Below are positions 1-4,438 of a stretch of DNA of 5,271 nt, one piece after another. The notes beneath the pieces were generated by a model. The model did no database searches, was not told where the DNA came from, and was given only the letters and a program-made list of their open reading frames with translations. Position 1 is the first letter of the stretch, and the number at the start of each line of letters is the position of its first letter. The position numbers and the translations under genes were made by a program. Origin of the DNA: Clostridia bacterium (GTDB lineage: Bacteria > Bacillota > Clostridia > Oscillospirales > CAG-272); assembly GCA_017461825.1 (NCBI GenBank), contig JAFTXB010000060.1:1-5271 (forward strand), written 5' to 3'.

Positions 1-62
1 GCCAAAAACGCCGATATCGATGTCCGATACCTGCGCCAAAGCGCCGAGAAACGCAACCGCAC
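1..62 (-). CDS. Probable N-terminal fragment of a divergent gene (truncated by window edge)
   Basis: Read on the minus strand, a GTG at 62-60 lies 8 nt after an AAAGGA Shine-Dalgarno sequence (76-71). It opens a frame with no stop to the window edge: M-R-L-R-F-S-A-L-W-R-R-Y-R-T-S-I-S-A-F-L. A consensus promoter (140-112) lies upstream on the same strand, with an expected transcription start near 105. The short basic, aromatic N-terminus followed by hydrophobic residues would suit a membrane or exported protein, but 20 residues are not enough to name a family. An in-frame ATG at 71 overlaps the Shine-Dalgarno and is a poorer start. Another minus frame also looks protein-like (A-V-A-F-L-G-A-L-A-Q-V-S) but has an in-frame TAG just upstream and no good start. 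The plus strand is also open here without a start. The call rests mainly on the promoter and ribosome binding site. Confidence 0.35.
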   Translation of the reverse strand, partial: MRLRFSALWRRYRTSISAFL

Positions 63-111
63 GCTACCCATCCTTTCAAAATCATCACATAATACCGTAT
101 CTTCTGCAATC

Positions 112-140
112 ATTCTACCATATCAAGCCCCATTTGTCAA
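112..140 (-). promoter_or_regulatory. Sigma-A-type promoter of the divergent left-edge gene
   Basis: On the minus strand there is a perfect -35 TTGACA (140-135), a 17-bp spacer and a -10 TAGAAT (117-112). Transcription would start near 105 and run leftwards. The -10 motifs of this promoter and of the plus-strand promoter at 221-249 are about 130 bp apart. The AT-rich stretch between them (about 141-220, with several T-tracts) holds no convincing gene and could act as UP elements for both. Confidence 0.7.
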
Positions 141-220
141 GTTTTTTCGCGCAAATCAAAAATCAATAGCTTTCGCTTTTTTCCTTTTTTAGAAGAAAAA
201 TTCAAATTTTTTGTTATATA

Positions 221-249
221 TTTACAACCGCTATATTTTGTGGTATAAT
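221..249 (+). promoter_or_regulatory. Sigma-A-type promoter of the first LRR gene, extended -10
   Basis: The -35 is TTTACA (221-226), followed by a 17-bp spacer, and the -10 is TATAAT (244-249) preceded by TGG, an extended -10. The start is expected around 255-257, at the TGCGACA that begins the leader. The 41-bp stretch 221-261 matches the promoter of the second LRR gene (3067-3107) at 32 positions without gaps, so the two promoters are related copies. Confidence 0.8.
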
Positions 250-254
250 AAGGG

Positions 255-443
255 TGCGACATAAACCGAATACATGCCCTTTATGCCATAGGTGTACATT
301 TTTACAATCGGTAAAAATGTATGCTCCCTTTTCGTATGCTTATGCTTTGAGGCAATGAAAACAATTGTGTCGCAGCAAATGGAGCTACACATTTTTCGTG
401 CGTGGCTTCGGCTGCGCACTTTTTTATTTTGGAGGAAAAAGAC
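255..443 (+). ncRNA. Structured leader RNA of the first LRR gene (candidate attenuator or riboswitch)
   Basis: This untranslated leader of about 190 nt holds several pairings. (1) The 5' end 255-261 (TGCGACA) pairs with 368-374 (TGTCGCA), and can extend to 264/365 with one G-U pair. (2) There is a perfect 11-bp hairpin, 295-305 with 311-321, with loop AATCG. (3) An alternative hairpin uses GTGT 367-370 with ACAC 387-390 and AGC 374-376 with GCT 384-386, and it excludes pairing 1. (4) A terminator hairpin at 398-419 is followed by six T. GGAGG (431-435) comes directly after the T-rich tract. The same RNA precedes the second LRR gene. It matches no riboswitch class I can recognise. It could instead be a free-standing sRNA of about 170 nt with read-through into the gene. 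The structures are read by eye, not folded computationally. Confidence 0.65.
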
Positions 444-447
444 ATGA
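355..447 (+). CDS. Possible 30-codon leader peptide overlapping the LRR start (ATGA)
   Basis: An ATG at 355 opens a 30-residue frame that begins M-K-T-I-V-S-Q-Q-M-E and ends in a basic, aromatic tail (F-L-F-W-R-K-K-T). Its TGA (445-447) overlaps the ATG of the LRR gene (444-446) as ATGA. The frame is open back to a GTG at 292, where the repeat block begins. The identical frame exists in the second copy. Against it, GAGG (349-352) lies only 2 nt before the ATG, which is too close, and the GTG has no Shine-Dalgarno. The other frames across the block are also largely open. If translated, ribosomes would run through the terminator hairpin at 398-419, which could couple leader translation to LRR expression. 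Confidence 0.22.
   Translation: MKTIVSQQMELHIFRAWLRLRTFLFWRKKT
398..425 (+). terminator. Leader terminator/attenuator with UUCG tetraloop, before the first LRR gene
   Basis: The stem is 398-406 (GTGCGTGGC) with 411-419 (GCTGCGCAC), 9 pairs including two G-U pairs. The loop is TTCG closed by C-G, the very stable cUUCGg tetraloop. Six T follow (420-425), then ATTTT and the GGAGG of the LRR gene at 431. A complete intrinsic terminator lying against the ribosome binding site fits premature termination as a control point. Confidence 0.75.
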
Positions 448-2981
448 AAAAAATATTCAACGTTCTATTTGTGTTAGCCACATTGGTTATATTGACCGTT
501 GTTGCATCTTTTAACATCTCGGCGGAGACGGTTGGAGGTGCTTGCGGAGACACCTATAACGATGCCACAGGAAAATTTGATAATGCAATATGGTCATTTG
601 ATACTGAAAGCGGCGTGTTAACCATTTCCGGAAAAGGGAAAATGGGGCATTGGTCTTGGGATAATATGCCTTGGTATCCCTATCGCAATCAGATCAAATC
701 TGTAGTGATTGAAGAAGGGATCACGCATATCAGCGAAAATTCCTTTCAGTATCACACTGCCATGACCGAAATATTTATTCCCTCATCTATTACGTCCATT
801 GGAGGTGTTTATAGCGTTTTTAGTGATTGCGATGCGTTAACCGCCGTGCATATTACCGATGTTGCTGCGTGGTGTAAAATCGACTTTCATTTTGGGTCAG
901 GAAACAACCCGCTCCCCTTTGCGAAGGCATTGTATCTCAATGGAAACCTTGTCACCGAACTGACGATTCCGGATAGTGTTACGGAGATTCCCCGATATGC
1001 ATTTAACAGTTGCAACATGATCACCAAAGTAAATCTTCCAAAAGGATTGATTTCTATCGGAGAGAGTGCTTTTGCCGGGTGCACATCTCTTTCCGAGTTG
1101 CAGATGCCCGAGAGTGTGCGTTTCGTTGGAAATAGAGCTTTTTTTCATTGTTCTGCTTTGATTGAAAAAGATAGCGGTATTTCCTACGTAGGGAACTGGA
1201 TGATTGAATGCAGCAATGACATCACCGAACTAATGTTGCGAGATGGAACAGTTGGCATTGCAGAGCGTTCTATAGGAACCAACGTCAAAAAGCTCTATAT
1301 TCCAAGCAGTCTCAAAGTGATTAATAAGGACGCGATTTCAATTAGCGGATATATGAACGAAGTACATATTACAGATATGGCAGCTTGGTGCGGTATTGAT
1401 TTTGGCATGGGATTGCTTTCTCCCAACTGCGGATTATACCTAAACGGTACACTTGTCACCGACTTGAACATTCCCGATGGAGTTACAACCATCAACCCGT
1501 GGGCTTTTGGAAATTATCTAAAACTGATCTCGATTGTTTTTCCAGACAGCGTTCAATCCATTGGGAATAACGCATTTATTTCGTGCAATAGTTTGAAAAA
1601 TGTCCGTTTTTCCACAAGTATTGCCTCCATCGGAGACCATGCATTCGAAAACTGTGTTTCCTTGGAAAGTGTCCTGTTGCCGGAGGGCGTTGTTTCTATC
1701 GGGAAAGAAGCATTCTCTTCCTGTTATGCTTTGAAAACAGTATCTTTCCCTCGCAGCATTGCGTTCATTGGCTATAGCGCGTTCAATTTCTGCAGTAATA
1801 TAGAAAGCGTCTATTTTCCAGACATCGCATCGTGGTGCAATGTCCAAATTGAGAGCAAAAACTCGCTCCCCTCGGCAAATAACCAAATTCTTTATTGGAA
1901 CGGCGCACGGCTCTCCGAACTTCATATTCCTGACGGAGTCACCTCAATTGGAAATTATGCTTTTGTTTGCTGTTTCGATATCACCACTGTCACTCTTCCC
2001 GACAGTGTCATCTCCATTGGAGATTGTGCATTTTTCTACTGTGAAAATCTGAAAAGCGTTCAGCTATCAAATCATTTAACTTCAATTGGCAACAACGCTT
2101 TTTACAATTGTTTCAATTTGACCAATTTAACAATTCCAAAAAGCGTAATGTCAATCGGCGCGGGGGCGTTCAGAGGATGTTCTGCGTTGACAACGATTGA
2201 AATTCCGAAAGGAATTACGGCAATTGAAAACGACACTTTTGCCTTTTGCAAAGGATTGACAACCGTCCATATCCCCAATGGTATCACCAACATTGGGAGA
2301 AACGCTTTTTATAATTGCGAAAATCTCATCACCGTCTCTATTCCCAATAGTGTAACTTCCATTGGCGAAAGTGCGTTCAGCAATTGTAAGAAGCTGAAAA
2401 CAATCGTATTCTGCGGTACCAATCAGCAGTGGAATACTATAAAAAAAGGTGATTATTGGATAGCGTATGCAGAACGCGCCGATTTCATTTACCATGATTG
2501 GAATGACGGGCAAATTGCTGAAGCACATACCCAAACCGCCGTAGGAAAGCGACTATATATCTGCACTGTGTGCGGTGAAAGCAAGACCGAAACCATTGGT
2601 CACAGCTACGGAAACTGGGAGCAATGGAACGACACAGCTCACAAAAGGACTTGTGCCTGCGGCGATATACAGCAGACCAAGCACATTTACGACAATTCAA
2701 AGGACACGTCTTGCAACGATTGCGGATACGCGAGGAAAGCGGAACCGTCCTCCGGCACCGCCGAAACTACTGCGAAAGATACTACTGAATTCTCCCCCCC
2801 CGAAGCAACAGCCCCTGAAACATCGACTTCCAAAGTGCAGCCGGAGGAATCTCTTTCCGAGGATTATGAGAAAGAACCGACCGGTTGTAATACTTCCATA
2901 CCACTCGGCACGGGACTGATTCTTTTGTCCGGTCTCTGTATAGCGTACTGTCTAATGAAAAAAATCAAGAAGATAACCTAA
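444..2981 (+). CDS. BspA-type LRR_5 surface protein with C-terminal membrane anchor
   Basis: This is an 845-aa secreted, cell-surface protein. The start is ATG 444, 8 nt after GGAGG (431-435). The upstream in-frame GTG at 402 lies inside the terminator hairpin and is unlikely. Residues 1-27 form a signal peptide, probably cut after I-S-A. Residues 32-100 form the usual N-terminal BspA module (CGDT, GVLTISGKGKM, PWYPY, IKSVVIEEGI). About 17 LRR_5 repeats follow to about residue 650, of the I-P-x-S-V-T-S-I-G-x-x-A-F-x-x-C type, with an exact 23-residue period over 377-446 and 506-644. Three inserts near W143-C144, W315-C316 and W464-C465 share an (A/S)WC...L-Y-(L/W)-N-G pattern. Residues 700-760 carry C707-x2-C710, C737-x-C739 and C757-x2-C760 with nearby His, possibly metal binding. 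A Thr/Pro/Glu-rich linker (765-815) leads to a hydrophobic helix (about 819-838) and the tail KKIKKIT. There is no LPXTG motif. Related proteins bind host or bacterial partners, but the ligand here is unknown. An 8-C tract lies in the linker at 2794-2801. Confidence 0.93.
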   Translation: MKKIFNVLFVLATLVILTVVASFNISAETVGGACGDTYNDATGKFDNAIWSFDTESGVLTISGKGKMGHWSWDNMPWYPYRNQIKSVVIEEGITHISENSFQYHTAMTEIFIPSSITSIGGVYSVFSDCDALTAVHITDVAAWCKIDFHFGSGNNPLPFAKALYLNGNLVTELTIPDSVTEIPRYAFNSCNMITKVNLPKGLISIGESAFAGCTSLSELQMPESVRFVGNRAFFHCSALIEKDSGISYVGNWMIECSNDITELMLRDGTVGIAERSIGTNVKKLYIPSSLKVINKDAISISGYMNEVHITDMAAWCGIDFGMGLLSPNCGLYLNGTLVTDLNIPDGVTTINPWAFGNYLKLISIVFPDSVQSIGNNAFISCNSLKNVRFSTSIASIGDHAFENCVSLESVLLPEGVVSIGKEAFSSCYALKTVSFPRSIAFIGYSAFNFCSNIESVYFPDIASWCNVQIESKNSLPSANNQILYWNGARLSELHIPDGVTSIGNYAFVCCFDITTVTLPDSVISIGDCAFFYCENLKSVQLSNHLTSIGNNAFYNCFNLTNLTIPKSVMSIGAGAFRGCSALTTIEIPKGITAIENDTFAFCKGLTTVHIPNGITNIGRNAFYNCENLITVSIPNSVTSIGESAFSNCKKLKTIVFCGTNQQWNTIKKGDYWIAYAERADFIYHDWNDGQIAEAHTQTAVGKRLYICTVCGESKTETIGHSYGNWEQWNDTAHKRTCACGDIQQTKHIYDNSKDTSCNDCGYARKAEPSSGTAETTAKDTTEFSPPEATAPETSTSKVQPEESLSEDYEKEPTGCNTSIPLGTGLILLSGLCIAYCLMKKIKKIT

Positions 2982-3011
2982 TGCATGCAACTGCCTAAAC
3001 TGACCTCCTTT

Positions 3012-3054
3012 AGCACCGACGGATTTTTTCGTCGGTGCTTTTTCGGTGCTTTTT
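3012..3054 (+). terminator. Intrinsic terminator of the first LRR gene, with tandem tail duplication
   Basis: The stem is 3012-3021 with 3030-3039 (core GCACCGACG / CGTCGGTGC) around an 8-nt T-rich loop, followed by TTTTT. It begins 31 nt after the LRR stop codon. The 11-bp tail CGGTGCTTTTT (3033-3043) is repeated exactly in tandem at 3044-3054. The extra unit is absent from the sister terminator at 4320-4350. There is no T-tract on the other strand, so it should act in one direction only. Confidence 0.9.
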
Positions 3055-3078
3055 ATTGTCTTTCCATTGACAACCGCC
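3013..3078 (+). repeat. Terminator-promoter junction repeat, copy 1
   Basis: The terminator stem-loop, the spacer ATTGTCTTTCCA and the -35 region TTGACAACC are duplicated at 4320-4374. Without the extra 11-bp unit in this copy, 53 of 55 positions match. The repeat joins the end of one gene to the promoter of the next, here from the first to the second LRR gene. Confidence 0.9.
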
Positions 3079-3095
3079 AATTTTTATGCTATAAT
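3067..3095 (+). promoter_or_regulatory. Sigma-A-type promoter of the second LRR gene, extended -10
   Basis: The consensus -35 TTGACA (3067-3072), a 17-bp spacer and the -10 TATAAT (3090-3095) preceded by TGC (extended -10) are present. Transcription should start around 3101-3103, at the TGCGACACAATTG that forms the 5' pairing arm of the leader. It has a better -35 than the promoter of the first LRR gene, so this gene may be transcribed more strongly. Confidence 0.85.
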
Positions 3096-3100
3096 CGGGT

Positions 3101-3288
3101 TGCGACACAATTGAATAATAAAGCTCAAAGTGATAAGTGTACATTTTTACAATCGGTAAAAATGTATGCTCTGTTTTCGTATGCTTATGCTTTGAGGCAA
3201 TGAAAACAATTGTGTCGCAGCAAATGGAGCTACACATTTTTCGTGCGTGGCTTCGGCTGCGCACTTTTTTATTTTGGAGGAAAAAGAC
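3101..3288 (+). ncRNA. Structured leader RNA of the second LRR gene (candidate attenuator or riboswitch)
   Basis: This is the second copy of the leader. Its 5' end 3101-3113 (TGCGACACAATTG) is perfectly complementary over 13 bp to 3207-3219 (CAATTGTGTCGCA). It encloses the 11-bp hairpin 3140-3150 with 3156-3166. The terminator hairpin 3243-3264 and T-tract 3265-3270 follow, and GGAGG is at 3276-3280. The 5' arm lies outside the near-identical block, in sequence that differs between copies, yet pairing is kept in both. That argues for a functional RNA fold. Confidence 0.68.
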
Positions 3289-3292
3289 ATGA
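3200..3292 (+). CDS. Possible leader peptide, second copy, overlapping the LRR lipoprotein start
   Basis: The 30-codon frame has the same sequence as the one at 355-447. Its TGA overlaps the ATG at 3289 as ATGA. The support and the doubts are the same: the overlap and conservation speak for it, the poor ribosome binding site against it. Because the DNA is identical, this copy adds no independent codon-level evidence. Confidence 0.22.
   Translation: MKTIVSQQMELHIFRAWLRLRTFLFWRKKT
3243..3270 (+). terminator. Leader terminator/attenuator with UUCG tetraloop, before the second LRR gene
   Basis: The 9-pair stem, cUUCGg loop and T6 tail are identical to those at 398-425. The tail ends 5 nt before the GGAGG of the lipoprotein gene. 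In this position it would stop most transcripts before the coding region unless an antiterminated state forms. Confidence 0.75.
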
Positions 3293-4299
3293 AAAAACTG
3301 CTCACTCTGATATTTGCCCTGCTTCTTTGTTGCTCAGTGCTTTTTGCTTCATGCGATGAAGAAGACAAGAACTCATTGGATACATCAGAACAGACGACGG
3401 AATGTAGTGAGCAAAAAATAGATCCGGAAGAGCCACCGACTGACACCGAAGAATCTACTTCCACTCCGGAGGAGTCAACCACCGGCCGTGAAGATAGCTC
3501 CAGCGAAGGTGCTCCATCTAAGGAATCCGTTGGACTTGCTTATGCCATTTCTCAAGAGGGACAAACATGTGCAATTATAGGTATAGGAACTTGCACAGAT
3601 ACCGAGATTTATATACCCGCTAAAATTGATGGATATTCGGTAACGGTTATTCGTTTAGGCGCGTTCTTTAATTGCAATACGCTTACGAATATCACATTGC
3701 CGGAGGGCATTATAAGCATCGAAGAGGACGCGTTCTCCGGCTGCATAAACCTTACAAGCATCACAATTCCCAATAGCGTGACAAACATTGATGAGTTTGC
3801 ATTCCGAGGCTGCATAGGGCTTACAAATGTCAAAATTCCAAAGAGCGTGACGAACATTGGTGTAGGTGCGTTCTATATGTGCGCGAATCTAACAAGCATT
3901 ACGGTAGATAGCAACAACGCAAATTATATGTCAATTGATGGAAATGTGTATTCCAAGGACGGAAAAACGCTGATACAATATGCGGCCGGAAAAACGGCTA
4001 CAAGCTTTATCGTTCCCGATAGCGTTACGTGCATTGGAGAGGGTGCATTTTTGGGTTGTACGGAGCTTACGAGCATCACAATTCCAGACAGTTTGAAAAG
4101 CATTGCTTCGTCGGCTTTCGTTTATAGCGGTTTGAAAAACGTTTATTACAGCGGAACCGCAAGTAAATGGGGGGAAATCTGTAGCAATCCCACCAACGAT
4201 ATGCTCATAAATGCTACCGTTTACTACTACTCCGAAAGCATTCCCACCGAAGAAGGCAACTACTGGCACTACGTTGACGGTGTTCCTACCCCATGGTAA
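3289..4299 (+). CDS. LRR_5 (BspA-type) surface lipoprotein
   Basis: This 336-aa protein is predicted to be lipidated and held on the outer face of the membrane. The start is ATG 3289, 8 nt after GGAGG (3276-3280). Residues 1-21 are a lipoprotein signal peptide with lipobox-like F-A-S-C and C22 as the acylated residue; F at -3 is slightly unusual. Residues 23-80 form an acidic Glu/Ser/Thr/Pro spacer that would lift the domain off the envelope. At 82-118 there is a module with G-I-G-T-C-T-D-T-E-I-Y-I-P, often seen before LRR_5 repeats. Four 23-residue LRR_5 repeats follow (A-F at 125, 148, 171, 194), then an insert (201-243) with S-I-D-G-N-V-Y-S-K-D-G-K-T-L-I. Two more repeats (253, 276) lead to a C-terminal segment (285-336) ending N-Y-W-H-Y-V-D-G-V-P-T-P-W. 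Its leader and first three codons match the larger LRR gene, but the protein and its anchor differ. The ligand is unknown. Confidence 0.92.
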   Translation: MKKLLTLIFALLLCCSVLFASCDEEDKNSLDTSEQTTECSEQKIDPEEPPTDTEESTSTPEESTTGREDSSSEGAPSKESVGLAYAISQEGQTCAIIGIGTCTDTEIYIPAKIDGYSVTVIRLGAFFNCNTLTNITLPEGIISIEEDAFSGCINLTSITIPNSVTNIDEFAFRGCIGLTNVKIPKSVTNIGVGAFYMCANLTSITVDSNNANYMSIDGNVYSKDGKTLIQYAAGKTATSFIVPDSVTCIGEGAFLGCTELTSITIPDSLKSIASSAFVYSGLKNVYYSGTASKWGEICSNPTNDMLINATVYYYSESIPTEEGNYWHYVDGVPTPW

Positions 4300-4319
4300 A
4301 AATATTTTTATCCCCTTTG

Positions 4320-4350
4320 GCACCGACGGATTTTTTCGTCGGTGCTTTTT
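4320..4350 (+). terminator. Intrinsic terminator of the LRR lipoprotein gene
   Basis: The stem GCACCGACG (4320-4328) pairs with CGTCGGTGC (4337-4345) around an 8-nt T-rich loop, followed by TTTTT. It begins 21 nt after the stop codon. It has the same stem and loop as the terminator at 3012-3054 but lacks the 11-bp tail duplication. Confidence 0.92.
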
Positions 4351-4374
4351 ATTCTCTTTCCATTGACAACCTCC
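4320..4374 (+). repeat. Terminator-promoter junction repeat, copy 2
   Basis: This second copy matches 3013-3078 at 53 of 55 positions, apart from the 11-bp unit. Here it joins the lipoprotein gene to the HAD gene promoter. Similarity stops just after the -35 box, so the downstream -10 regions are unrelated. Confidence 0.9.
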
Positions 4375-4391
4375 CTCAAAAAGTGTAGAAT
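4363..4391 (+). promoter_or_regulatory. Sigma-A-type promoter of the HAD hydrolase gene
   Basis: The consensus -35 TTGACA (4363-4368), a 17-bp spacer and the -10 TAGAAT (4386-4391) predict a start near 4398. The untranslated leader would be about 40 nt, without the structured module of the LRR genes. The -35 lies only 12 bp after the T-tract of the preceding terminator. Confidence 0.82.
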
Positions 4392-4438
4392 AGTATCAAT
4401 CATCCAATCTCAAAATCCACAGAAAACAGGTACGTATC

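Larger units (their letters stand above)
292..452 (+). repeat. Direct repeat copy 1: leader, RBS and first codons
   Basis: This 161-bp block matches 3137-3297 at all but two adjacent positions (327 and 328, CC versus TG). It begins abruptly: the roughly 30 bp before it (262-291) do not align with the other copy, although the promoter further upstream does. It ends after the third codon of the LRR gene (ATG AAA AAA). The two genes behind it then diverge completely, so this is a conserved regulatory module and not a by-product of gene duplication. Confidence 0.95.
3137..3297 (+). repeat. Direct repeat copy 2: leader, RBS and first codons
   Basis: This block matches 292-452 at 159 of 161 positions; the differences are at 3172 and 3173. 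Both edges are sharp, with the preceding 3108-3136 unlike the first copy and the coding sequence diverging from the codon after AAA AAA. The copies lie 2,845 bp apart in the same orientation. Homologous recombination between them would delete the first LRR gene and join the second to the first promoter. Confidence 0.95.

Noticed and set aside
1..192. Plus-strand open frame from the left edge to a TAG at 190-192 as the 3' end of a gene
   Set aside because: The translation becomes low-complexity and AT-driven after about 20 codons, no terminator follows, and a near-consensus minus-strand promoter with a ribosome binding site lies across it.
231..419. Minus-strand open frame over the leader (62 codons, and 84 codons at 3010-3264)
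   Set aside because: The shared part reflects the repeated leader DNA, and the rest does not match between copies. No promoter or ribosome binding site is seen for it, and the copy at 3010-3264 runs back through the first LRR gene's terminator.
402..443. GTG at 402 (and at 3247 in the second copy) as LRR start, adding 14 residues
   Set aside because: It lies within the terminator hairpin, has no Shine-Dalgarno, and the added residues do not belong to a signal peptide. ATG 444 and ATG 3289 sit 8 nt after GGAGG and begin clean signal peptides.
3101..3219. Small transposon-like element (MITE) bounded by the 13-bp inverted repeats TGCGACACAATTG / CAATTGTGTCGCA
   Set aside because: Conservation between copies extends well beyond the right arm into the coding start, there is no target-site duplication, the left arm coincides with the transcription start, and it is not fully conserved in the other copy. 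An RNA helix explains it better.
444..4299. CRISPR array or other DNA-level repeat array suggested by regularly spaced similar words in the LRR genes
   Set aside because: The periodicity is 69 bp, equal to the 23-residue LRR_5 unit, with codon-level divergence. It is a protein repeat.
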